Part shown: piece after piece, positions 55,593 through 64,000 of the stretch
Numbering within the stretch: the first letter of the stretch is position 1
Layout of the letters: every line of letters starts with the position of its first letter
Assembly: GCA_002368155.1 (NCBI GenBank)
Contig: AP018180.1
Coordinates: 1,955,947-2,019,946, forward strand
Direction: 5' to 3'
Source of the DNA: Nostoc carneum NIES-2107
GTDB taxonomy: Bacteria; Cyanobacteriota; Cyanobacteriia; Cyanobacteriales; Nostocaceae
DNA length: 64,000 bases
Notes under the pieces: generated by a model
What the model was told of the DNA's origin: nothing
Database searches by the model: none
Seen by the model: only the letters and a program-made list of their open reading frames with translations
Program-made: the position numbers and the translations under genes

Positions 55593-56342
55593 ATGACAAA
55601 ACTAGAGGGGAAAGTCGCAGTTGTTACAGGTGCGTCTAAAGGCATCGGTGCGTCGATTGCCAAACATCTGGCTGCCGAAGGTGCAGCAGTGGTTGTCAAT
55701 TACGCCTCTAGCAAAGAGGGGGCTGATCGCGTAGTGGATGAGATTATTAGCGCCGGTGGAAAGGCGATCGCAGTTCAGGCAAATGTTGCCAAAAAAGCAG
55801 AGATTGAACATCTGTTTACAGAAACACAGCAAGCATTCGGCAGGGTTGATATTTTGGTCAACAATGCGGGAATTTATGAATTTTCCCCACTTGAAGACAT
55901 CACAGAAGCGCACTTCCATAAGCAATTCGATATCAATGTTCTGGGATTGATCCTCACCTCGCAACAAGCCGTAAAACACTTCGACTCTACAGGCGGTAGC
56001 ATTATCAATATCAGTTCCATCGTCAGCACCCTCCCCTCCCCAAATGCTTCCATCTATAGCGCTACCAAAGCGGCTGTTGATGCCATCACGAAGTCGCTAG
56101 CTAAAGAGTTAGGCCCCCGCCGCATCCGTGTCAACTCCATCAATCCTGGCATGGTGGAAACAGAAGGTACGCACACAGCAGGAATTACCGAAAGCGAAGG
56201 TCGCCAACAAATTGAAGCGCAAACACCACTAGGTCGCATTGGACAGCCACAGGACATCGCCCCTGCCGTTGTCTTCCTTGCTTCCGCTGATTCCGCCTGG
56301 ATTACTGGCGAAACGCTGTACATCACGGGTGGGCTTCGCTAG
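55593..56342 (+). CDS. short-chain dehydrogenase (FabG-like)
   Basis: 249 residues. VTGASKGIG at the N-terminus binds NAD(P); NNAG, the catalytic Ser (ISSIVS), Tyr and Lys (YSATK) and NPGMVETEG are all present. It reduces a ketone or oxidises an alcohol; the exact substrate is unknown. It is followed by a flavoprotein gene in the same direction 110 bp away. Confidence 0.92.
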   Translation: MTKLEGKVAVVTGASKGIGASIAKHLAAEGAAVVVNYASSKEGADRVVDEIISAGGKAIAVQANVAKKAEIEHLFTETQQAFGRVDILVNNAGIYEFSPLEDITEAHFHKQFDINVLGLILTSQQAVKHFDSTGGSIINISSIVSTLPSPNASIYSATKAAVDAITKSLAKELGPRRIRVNSINPGMVETEGTHTAGITESEGRQQIEAQTPLGRIGQPQDIAPAVVFLASADSAWITGETLYITGGLR

Positions 56343-56451
56343 CTTTAGATGCCATAACTCAATTCCAACCCTACCTCAATAGGCAGAGAGTTTTTAACTC
56401 TAAGTATGAGATTGTGATGAAAGCAAACTATCTCCAAGGAGAAGAGCGCTG

Positions 56452-57828
56452 ATGGAAACAGCAGATGTCATTGTGATTGGCAGTGGTCAAGGAGGCATTC
56501 CACTGGCGGCTGATTTTGCCAATGAGGGACGTAGGGTTGTCTTGTTTGAGCGAGATGCTTTAGGCGGCAGTTGTATCAACTATGGCTGCACTCCGTCCAA
56601 AGCATTCTTAGCAGCGGCTCATGCAGCAGGGCGATCGCGCCAGTCTAAGAAGTTAGGCATCTACACACAGGTTGAAGTCGATTTTCCCGCTGTTATGGAG
56701 CGAGTTCGAGGAATCCGCAGCAGCTTTAATCAGGGGATTCGCCAACGATTGGAGACTGCGGGTGTCAAAGTCATTTGTGCTGAAGCTGCTTTTGTGGGTG
56801 AACGAACGGTTAAAGGTGGAGATGTTACCCTTCAGGCTCCTTTGGTAATCATTAACACAGGCACATCATCGCTGATTCCTGAGATTCCCGGACTTGCTGG
56901 TACTCCCTATTTAACCAACCGCAACTTCTTTGACTTGAACAGCTTACCAGCTCGTTTATTGGTAATTGGCGGCGGCTATATTGGCTTGGAATTGGGACAA
57001 GGACTAGCGCGTTTGGGGAGTCAAAGCCACTTAATTGTGCGAGGCGATCGCGTACTTGGGCAGGAAGAATCTGATGTCAGCGAAGTCTTAGCAGAAGCAT
57101 TCAAGCAGGATGGGATTGAGCTGCACTTTGGAGTCAATGTGAATCACGTCGCCCACGAGAATAATCTGTTTAGTTTAACCCTGAGCAATGGCGAACAACT
57201 CCAAGGAGAAGCATTGTTGGTTGCGATTGGACGAAAACCCAATACAAATGCATTAAATGCCGCCGCCAGCGGCATTGAGCTAGACGATCGCGGGTTTATT
57301 AAAATTGATGACCAGTTCCATACCACCTGTTCTGGAGTCTATGCCATTGGGGATGCTGCCAAACAACCTGCATTTACCCATGTGTCCTGGGAGGACTATC
57401 GCCGCTTAAAAGCAATTTTATGTGGAGAAAACCGGACAAAGAGCGATCGCGTCCTTGGTTATGCGGTTTACACAGAACCCCAGGTGGGGCGAGTGGGTAT
57501 GACCCTAGAACAGGCTCAAAAACAAGGCATCAACGCCCGTGCTGTCACCTTACCCATGAGCCAAATTGCCCGTGCCATCGAGTGGGGGCATGATCTGGGA
57601 TTTTACCGTATGGTAATCGACAACGACACAGACAAAATCCTGGGAGCAACCCTGGTGGGGTACGAAACTGCTGAACTAGTCCATGTATTTTTATCCCTCA
57701 TGGAAGCAGGCGCAACTTGGCAGTTGTTAGAGCGATCGGTTCACATCCATCCTACATATGGTGAAGCTTTACCCAGTCTGGCACGGTTATTGCTTGGAGA
57801 TAATATGCCTGGATGTCCGAATATGTAA
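56452..57828 (+). CDS. flavin-dependent disulfide oxidoreductase (mercuric-reductase-like)
   Basis: 458 residues. FAD-binding GSGQGGIPLA, the redox pair GGSCINYGCTPSK (Cys41-Cys46), a second nucleotide site VIGGGYIGLELGQGLARLGS, GVYAIGDAAKQPAFTH, and the C-terminal HIHPTYGEALP with His and Glu. This is the class of lipoamide dehydrogenase, glutathione reductase and MerA; it lacks the MerA N-terminal metal domain and vicinal C-terminal Cys. The substrate is not known, and a SDR gene lies upstream. Confidence 0.88.
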   Translation: METADVIVIGSGQGGIPLAADFANEGRRVVLFERDALGGSCINYGCTPSKAFLAAAHAAGRSRQSKKLGIYTQVEVDFPAVMERVRGIRSSFNQGIRQRLETAGVKVICAEAAFVGERTVKGGDVTLQAPLVIINTGTSSLIPEIPGLAGTPYLTNRNFFDLNSLPARLLVIGGGYIGLELGQGLARLGSQSHLIVRGDRVLGQEESDVSEVLAEAFKQDGIELHFGVNVNHVAHENNLFSLTLSNGEQLQGEALLVAIGRKPNTNALNAAASGIELDDRGFIKIDDQFHTTCSGVYAIGDAAKQPAFTHVSWEDYRRLKAILCGENRTKSDRVLGYAVYTEPQVGRVGMTLEQAQKQGINARAVTLPMSQIARAIEWGHDLGFYRMVIDNDTDKILGATLVGYETAELVHVFLSLMEAGATWQLLERSVHIHPTYGEALPSLARLLLGDNMPGCPNM

Positions 57829-58004
57829 TAGAAGTGCGATCGCACCAATCACAGTATCGTTTTGATTTCACTTTTTTGGACGAGGTGCATGTGCTCGCTG
57901 CCTTTGAGAGCGAACCTTTTGAATATTGGAAAATGAAAACCAGACTTTGCACATTGCTGCTTTATGGAGGAATAGACGGGCTTAGTCTTCAGGCTGATGA
58001 CTAA
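57813..58004 (+). CDS. possible small protein overlapping the flavoprotein end
   Basis: 63 residues (MSEYVIEVRSHQSQYRFDFT...). Its ATG overlaps the flavoprotein 3' end by 16 bp in another frame. The composition is plausible (EVHVLAAFESEPFEYWKMK), but no family is known. It may be chance. Confidence 0.35.
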   Translation: MSEYVIEVRSHQSQYRFDFTFLDEVHVLAAFESEPFEYWKMKTRLCTLLLYGGIDGLSLQADD

Positions 58005-59280
<1,276 letters not shown>

Positions 59281-59637
59281 TTACTTGTTTAAAATAGCGG
59301 CTTTGACATTTGAAACACGAGCCATTGCAGCGCTAATATCATCAGCAGATACTCCATTTGCAGCCATTGCATCGCTGAGGTGTTTAGCAATAGTATCAAA
59401 GTGTTGGGGCTGGATATTCATACCTGTGTGGGTTTTATCCATTGGACGACCTGCATATTGCTTTGGCCCTTCCAGTAACTGAGCTACGAAAGCAACAAAG
59501 TGACCACGTTGCTTCGCCATATCTGTCTTAGCGAAGAATGTATTCACACTGCTGTCTGCTTGGATGCGTTTGTGTAAATCTGCAACTACTTTATCGAGAG
59601 TTGCTTGTCCGCCAATCTTTTCGTACAGTGCGCTCAT
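59281..59637 (-). CDS. glbN: cyanoglobin, truncated hemoglobin
   Basis: 118 residues, group I truncated globin: LYEKIGGQATLDKVVADLHKR split by loops, FFAKTDMAKQRGHFVAFVAQLL, PMDKTHTGMNIQPQHFD (proximal His) and a final NVKAAILNK. In Nostoc commune the glbN gene also lies between nifU and nifH and the protein is made under nitrogen starvation at low oxygen. It likely supplies or buffers O2 near the nitrogenase. Same strand as the nif genes. Confidence 0.93.
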   Translation of the reverse strand: MSALYEKIGGQATLDKVVADLHKRIQADSSVNTFFAKTDMAKQRGHFVAFVAQLLEGPKQYAGRPMDKTHTGMNIQPQHFDTIAKHLSDAMAANGVSADDISAAMARVSNVKAAILNK

Positions 59638-59827
59638 ATCCTTATTCCTTTGAAGCGAGTTGGATTATGGAATTCGCAATTAGGCGTTGTATACTTGCCT
59701 ATGTGCTTTAGCTGTCTGTTGTCGGTAGGACTGAATTCATTGATGCGAAGCGAATTGTCTGGGTCAAATCCTACTTTCTGTGTCTTAGCTGATGCACAAT
59801 AGGTGTATTTGAGCAGTGCGTAAAGTC

Positions 59828-60769
59828 TTAGAGGAATGGCTCGACCGCTTCAACTATCAGGTTCTTGCTGACACGATCCTGCAATCTGGCTTCTATAGCA
59901 ATCTTGAGAGTTGCTGTACTGCTAGAACAAGAACCACAAGCTCCTTGAAGCAGAACCTTGACGCGAAGTACGTCCCGTCCCGCTTCGCTAACGCCATCTA
60001 CATCATAAAGTTCAACATCTCCGCCATCCGCAATCAGAACTGGTCTGACTTCTTCATCTAAGACTTTTTGAATCAGTGCAATTTTCTGCACATTTGTGAG
60101 TCCGAGTTGTGATTGTTTACCAGTAGCAATATCGGTTGCAATTTTCACGCCGTAGTTGTTGATTGCAGGTGTTGCGGCTTCTTGCTGAACTTCTTTAATA
60201 ATATCATCAATATTCGCTAAACAGGAACCGCATCCGCCACCAGCTTTTACATAATTTGTTACTTGTTCCGCATCAGTGAGGTTATTTTCCCGAATCACGC
60301 GCCGAATCTTGGATTCGCTGATGCCAAAGCAGCTACAAATTAACGCTCCTTCATCATCGTCATCATGAACATCTCGAACAATGCCGCGATAATTATAAAT
60401 AGCGGCTTCTAGTGCTTCTTGCCCCATCACAGAGCAATGCATCTTTGCCTCTGGCAATCCACCCAAGTAATCTGCAATATCTTTATTGGAGACATTTAAG
60501 GCTTCATCTAAAGTTAAGCCCTTAATCATTTCGGTTAAAGCACTGGAAGATGCGATCGCACTCGTGCAGCCAAAAGTTTGAAAGCGGGCATCAAGAATCT
60601 TATCGCTGGCGACTTCAACTTTTAGGTGTAGTCTCAAAGCATCACCACAAGCAATGCTACCTACTTCCCCAGTCGCTACCTTTACTCCAGCTTGCTCAGC
60701 TTCTTCAATAACTCCCTGATTTTTGGGATTGTAAAACAATTCTAATACTTTATCTGTGTAGTCCCACAT
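59828..60769 (-). CDS. nifU: nitrogenase Fe-S scaffold NifU
   Basis: 313 residues in three parts: an IscU-like domain (GSIACGDALRLHLKV, TFGCTSAIASSSA, MHCSVMG), a central 2Fe-2S domain (LICSCFGISE ... GGGCGSC) and a C-terminal Nfu domain (LLQGACGSCSSST). In the Nfu domain the usual YDVDG...VKV is split by VSEAGRDVL, which comes from a short Nostoc repeat (CGTCCCGCTTCGCTAACGCC) inserted in frame. The Cys ligands are untouched. It receives sulfur from NifS and builds clusters for NifH and others. Confidence 0.95.
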   Translation of the reverse strand: MWDYTDKVLELFYNPKNQGVIEEAEQAGVKVATGEVGSIACGDALRLHLKVEVASDKILDARFQTFGCTSAIASSSALTEMIKGLTLDEALNVSNKDIADYLGGLPEAKMHCSVMGQEALEAAIYNYRGIVRDVHDDDDEGALICSCFGISESKIRRVIRENNLTDAEQVTNYVKAGGGCGSCLANIDDIIKEVQQEAATPAINNYGVKIATDIATGKQSQLGLTNVQKIALIQKVLDEEVRPVLIADGGDVELYDVDGVSEAGRDVLRVKVLLQGACGSCSSSTATLKIAIEARLQDRVSKNLIVEAVEPFL

Positions 60770-60786
60770 AGCCGATTTTAGATTTG

Positions 60787-60930
60787 CGAATTTGGATTGG
60801 GTATTGGGTATTGGGTATTGGGGAATGGTAATCGGGGGTATTGGGTACTGGGTATCGGGGATTGGGTATTGGGTACTAGGAAAATTCTTCCTAATCCCCA
60901 GTCCCTAGTCCCCAGTCCCTAGTCCCTTAT
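60787..60930. repeat. heptamer tandem repeats between nifS and nifU
   Basis: ATTGGGT-type heptamers (about 60796-60880) are followed by CCCAGTCCCTAGTC-type units (about 60896-60925), which are roughly their inverse. The stretch could form a long hairpin in the nif mRNA. Confidence 0.75.
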
Positions 60931-60932
60931 CC

Positions 60933-62141
60933 CTAACGATGAGCCAGTGTTTGTTCCTGCGCTTGCAACCAACCCGCTTCATCATTTTTGAAGGGTGAAA
61001 GGGCGCGCAAACGTTCGACAATTTCTGGCATAACCGCAATTACTTGATCGATTTCGGCTTCTGTGGTGTAGCGGCAAAGGCTAAAGCGGATGGAACCATG
61101 CAAAGTGGTGTAGGGTAAGCCCATTGCCCGCAATACGTGGGAAGGTTCCAAAGAGCCAGAAGTACAAGCTGAACCGGATGAGGCACAGATACCGTATTTG
61201 TTGAGCAGTAGCAGAATGGCTTCTCCTTCAATATATTTGAAGCCGATGTTCGTTGTGTTGGGCAATCTCTGCGTTGTATCGCCGTTAACTTCACAATCAG
61301 GAATTTTGGCGAGTAAGGTTTGTTCTAGGCGATCGCGCAGCCTTCTTTCTCTTTTTGTCGCCTCTTCTAAATGTAACAGTTCCAGTTCGGCAGCTTTGCC
61401 GAGAGCAATAATTCCTGGAACGTTTTCTGTTCCTGCACGCCGTCCCCGTTCTTGGTGTCCACCAAGTAAGAAGGGACGGAATCTCACGCCACGGCGTACA
61501 TACAAAGCGCCAATACCTTTGGGAGCGTGGATTTTGTGACCGGATAAAGTAAGCATATCTACGGTGCTTTTCTTCATATTCAGAGGGATTTTCCCTACTG
61601 CTTGCACCGCATCGACGTGGAATAAAGCACCATGCTCTTTCGCTCGCAATCCAATCTGCTCGATTGGGAAAACCACGCCAGTTTCGTTGTTGGCATACAT
61701 CGTTGTCACCAAGGCGGTGTTACCTGTCAAGGAAGCTTCTAGCTCATTGAGATCCAATTGTCCCTGACGATTTACTGAAAGATAAGTAACACTATAACCT
61801 TGAGTTTCTAATTGTTTGCAGACATTCAGTACTGCTGGGTGTTCAACTTGAGTAGTAATAATGTGGCGTTTGTCAGGTTGTGCCAACAGTGCAGCGCGAA
61901 TAGCTGCATTATCACCTTCAGTACCGCAACTAGTGTAAACAATTTCCGATTCATCTGCTCCCAGAAGGGCTGCAAGTTGCTCTCTTGCTGTTTTCACTGC
62001 TTTGGCAAGTTGTCCGCCAAAGGTATGCATACTAGAGGGATTGCCGTAATATTCCGTTAAGTAGGGCAACATCACCTCTACAACTTCTGGGTCTACCTTC
62101 GTGGTGGCATTATTATCGAGATAGATGCAGTTGTTTTGCAT
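60933..62141 (-). CDS. nifS: cysteine desulfurase NifS
   Basis: 402 residues. YLDNNATTKVDPEVVEVMLPYL, PLP residues in MYANNETG and HVDAVQAVG, the PLP Lys in LSGHKIHAPKG, and the catalytic Cys loop in ASSGSACTSGSLEPSHVL. It takes sulfur from cysteine for NifU. ATG at 62141, 57 bp after the fdxN stop. Confidence 0.96.
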   Translation of the reverse strand: MQNNCIYLDNNATTKVDPEVVEVMLPYLTEYYGNPSSMHTFGGQLAKAVKTAREQLAALLGADESEIVYTSCGTEGDNAAIRAALLAQPDKRHIITTQVEHPAVLNVCKQLETQGYSVTYLSVNRQGQLDLNELEASLTGNTALVTTMYANNETGVVFPIEQIGLRAKEHGALFHVDAVQAVGKIPLNMKKSTVDMLTLSGHKIHAPKGIGALYVRRGVRFRPFLLGGHQERGRRAGTENVPGIIALGKAAELELLHLEEATKRERRLRDRLEQTLLAKIPDCEVNGDTTQRLPNTTNIGFKYIEGEAILLLLNKYGICASSGSACTSGSLEPSHVLRAMGLPYTTLHGSIRFSLCRYTTEAEIDQVIAVMPEIVERLRALSPFKNDEAGWLQAQEQTLAHR

Positions 62142-62198
62142 TGGTTTTAAATTTAGGAATTATGAATTATCAAGGATGAAGGGTGAAGGGTGATTACT

Positions 62199-62261
62199 TT
62201 ATCCTTCATACTTCATCTGAGGTTGACGCTTTTGCAACTGCTCAGAGAACTTCTGAGAATA
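62199..62261 (-). CDS. fdxN: fdxN 3' end (last 20 codons), interrupted
   Basis: The frame reads YSQKFSEQLQKRQPQMKYEG and a stop, matching the C-terminus of FdxN of Anabaena PCC 7120 (YSQKFSEQIQKHQ...). Upstream of TATTC the frame is foreign. The rest of the ferredoxin gene must lie beyond the fdxN element. It encodes a bacterial-type ferredoxin of the nif cluster. Confidence 0.88.
   Translation of the reverse strand, partial: YSQKFSEQLQKRQPQMKYEG
62257..62261. promoter_or_regulatory. fdxN element recombination core
   Basis: GAATA on the + strand, TATTC on the nif strand, at the Tyr-Ser codons of fdxN. TATTC is the known core of the fdxN element in Anabaena PCC 7120. Confidence 0.85.
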
Positions 62262-64000
62262 GAAGTATTCACTATCAAATATAATAAAGGTTGTGTCTAT
62301 GCGCTTTTATGGAAAGTTGGGGTTACGCAAGGGTTAGCGGTGAGGAGCAGCAAACAGATAAAGGTGCGTTGCGTAAACAAATAGAACGCTTGCAAAATGC
62401 TGGATGTTCAAAAGTATACTGGGATATTCAGTCACGGACAACCGAAGTTAGGGAAGGGCTACAACAATTAATTAATGACTTGAAGACATCTGCAAAGGGT
62501 AAAGTAGTATCTCTGCAATTTACCCGGATTGATCGGATCGGTTCATCATCAAGGTTGTTTTATTCATTGTTGGAAGTATTGCGTTCCAAGGGGATTAAAC
62601 TCATAGCTTTAGATCAAGGAGTTGATCCAGACAGTCTGGGTGGAGAATTAACGATTGATATGTTGCTTGCTGCTGCCAAATTTGAGGTGAGAATGGTAAC
62701 TGAGAGGTTAAAGAGCGAACGCCGTCATCGCGTCACCCAAGGGAAAAGTCACCGAGTTGCGCCATTGGGTTACCGCATCCACAATGATAAATATGTACGC
62801 GATCGCTCTCCATGTGTTTGCTTGTTAGAAGGGCGACGAGAATTAACTGTATCTGACGTAGCTAGATATATTTTTAATACTTTTTTTGAATGCGGTTCTG
62901 TTGCGGCTACCGTTCGTAAGTTACACTCAGATTTTGGCATAGAAACAAAAGCTTTTGATTGGCATAAACCAGAGAAATCTTCAAGAATTATCAGCGATAA
63001 CGACTTAGATACAATTGTCTTTACACCAGCTAAAGCTAACCACCCCTTGCGTTATCCTTGGTCTGGATTGAGATGGTCAATTCCTGGTTTAAAAGCATTA
63101 TTAGTTAACCCTGTTTATGCAGGAGGTTTACCTTTTGATACTTATGTGAAATCAAAAGGTAAGCGCAAACATTTTGACGAGTGGAAGGTGAAATGGGGAA
63201 CCCACGACGATGAAGCCATCATTACCTGCGCCGAACATGAACAAATCAAACAGATGATCCGCAGTAATCGCCATAACCGATGGGCTTCCAGAGAAGATAA
63301 CGAAATAAACCCATTTTCTAATTTAATTAAATGTGCTAATTGTGGAGGCTCAATGACTCGCCATGCCAAACGAGTAGATAAGCAGGGACAAGCTATCTAT
63401 TATTTTCAGTGCCGTTTGTATAAAGCTGGCAATTGTAGTAATAAAACTATGATTTCATCAAAAATATTAGACATTCAAGTTGTGGATTTATTGGCACAGG
63501 AAGCCGAACGTTTAGCAAACTTAGTAGAAACAGATGAGCCAATTATTATAGAGGAACCCCCAGAAGTGAAAACTCTGCGTGCATCGTTGAATAATCTGGA
63601 AACCTTACCACCAAGTTCAGCCATCGAACAAATCAAAAATGACCTCAAAGAACAAATTGCGATCGCACTCGGAGCAAGAAATAACGCATCCAGAGAATCC
63701 TTGATTGCGAAAGAACGCATTATCCGGGCTTTTGCTAATAAAAGTTACTGGCAAGGACTGAATGCTCAAGATAAAAGAGCAATCCTCAATGGTTGCGTTA
63801 AAAAAATCTCCGTAGATGGTAACTTTGTCACAGCCATTGAGTATCAGTACTAGTACCGTCGTGAATTCAAAATTCGTCTTGAAAAGTTTGCTCAACGGGG
63901 GGCACCCCCGCACGCAACTTTCCGCAAAATTCAAAATTAATTTTCTAGCTTGAAGGACGGCAAATCATCACCCCTTCTTTCTGTGTTTGGGCTTTGGGAT
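62262..64000. mobile_element. fdxN excision element (start; right part outside window)
   Basis: It begins at the TATTC core inside fdxN and carries xisF 48 bp inside the border, as in Anabaena PCC 7120. xisH and xisI would be expected just past the right edge. Confidence 0.88.
62309..63853 (+). CDS. xisF: fdxN element serine recombinase XisF
   Basis: 514 residues from ATG 62309 (MESWGYARVSG), the same length as XisF of Anabaena PCC 7120. Catalytic Ser10 in YARVS, TRIDRIGSSSR, recombinase domain (APLGYRIHNDKYV), zinc ribbon (CANCGGSMTRHAK ... CRLYKAGNC) and a coiled-coil end. It excises the fdxN element in heterocysts; in 7120 it needs XisH and XisI. The nifH element recombinase is a shorter relative. 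Confidence 0.95.
   Translation: MESWGYARVSGEEQQTDKGALRKQIERLQNAGCSKVYWDIQSRTTEVREGLQQLINDLKTSAKGKVVSLQFTRIDRIGSSSRLFYSLLEVLRSKGIKLIALDQGVDPDSLGGELTIDMLLAAAKFEVRMVTERLKSERRHRVTQGKSHRVAPLGYRIHNDKYVRDRSPCVCLLEGRRELTVSDVARYIFNTFFECGSVAATVRKLHSDFGIETKAFDWHKPEKSSRIISDNDLDTIVFTPAKANHPLRYPWSGLRWSIPGLKALLVNPVYAGGLPFDTYVKSKGKRKHFDEWKVKWGTHDDEAIITCAEHEQIKQMIRSNRHNRWASREDNEINPFSNLIKCANCGGSMTRHAKRVDKQGQAIYYFQCRLYKAGNCSNKTMISSKILDIQVVDLLAQEAERLANLVETDEPIIIEEPPEVKTLRASLNNLETLPPSSAIEQIKNDLKEQIAIALGARNNASRESLIAKERIIRAFANKSYWQGLNAQDKRAILNGCVKKISVDGNFVTAIEYQY

Noticed and set aside
54670-57828. A biosynthetic gene cluster made of methyltransferase, SDR and flavoprotein
   Set aside because: The genes are spaced by 110-200 bp, have no core synthase and no shared substrate hint.

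Overview
Organism and setting. The window is from the chromosome of a heterocyst-forming cyanobacterium of the Nostoc/Anabaena/Calothrix group. The evidence is the many HIP1-type GCGATCGC sites, the short tandem repeats typical of Nostoc, and a nif cluster on the minus strand in the order fdxN - nifS - nifU - glbN - nifH - nifD. Three of these genes are interrupted by large elements of the kind that are cut out by site-specific recombination in differentiating heterocysts.

Layout. (1) Bases 1 to about 21,601 are the right part of an element inside nifD. It carries plasmid-like functions: a DUF3987 primase/helicase-like protein with a candidate antisense RNA over its start site, a P-loop membrane ATPase, a ParM-like actin with a ParR-like partner and a TTTCA/TGAAA centromere-like array, and an RHH/GIY-YIG/RHH fusion. 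Next to these is a nickel-type efflux block (nrsS/nrsR two-component system, NrsD-like MFS, NrsB/NrsA-like RND pump) with an intact IS1-family insertion. (2) 21,590-23,290 hold the 5' part of nifD and the 3' part of nifH. (3) 23,289-58,730 is a complete element of about 35.4 kb that splits nifH exactly between codons 48 and 49. Removing it with a 2-bp GG core restores a 296-residue NifH. It carries a serine recombinase 40 bp inside its left end, a DUF7873-like protein followed by two permuted tRNA-like RNAs that resemble bacterial Y RNAs, metabolic and stress genes, and a complete type I-D CRISPR-Cas system between two arrays that read outward from the cas genes. (4) 58,731-62,261 hold the 5' end of nifH, glbN, nifU, nifS and the last 20 codons of fdxN. 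(5) 62,262 to the end is the start of the classic fdxN element, with xisF next to its TATTC core.

How it works together. In vegetative cells all three nif genes are broken, and the elements are kept as stable chromosomal DNA carrying CRISPR immunity, metal efflux and plasmid maintenance genes. In heterocysts the recombinases are expected to rejoin fdxN, nifH and nifD, so heterocysts would lose these cargo genes as circles. The most unusual feature is at 25.2-26.3 kb: a DUF7873-like gene followed 9 bp later by two RNAs in which the tRNA halves are in swapped order, ending in a terminator. No Ro60/Rsr gene is visible nearby. This is the best candidate here for an undescribed RNA-based system.
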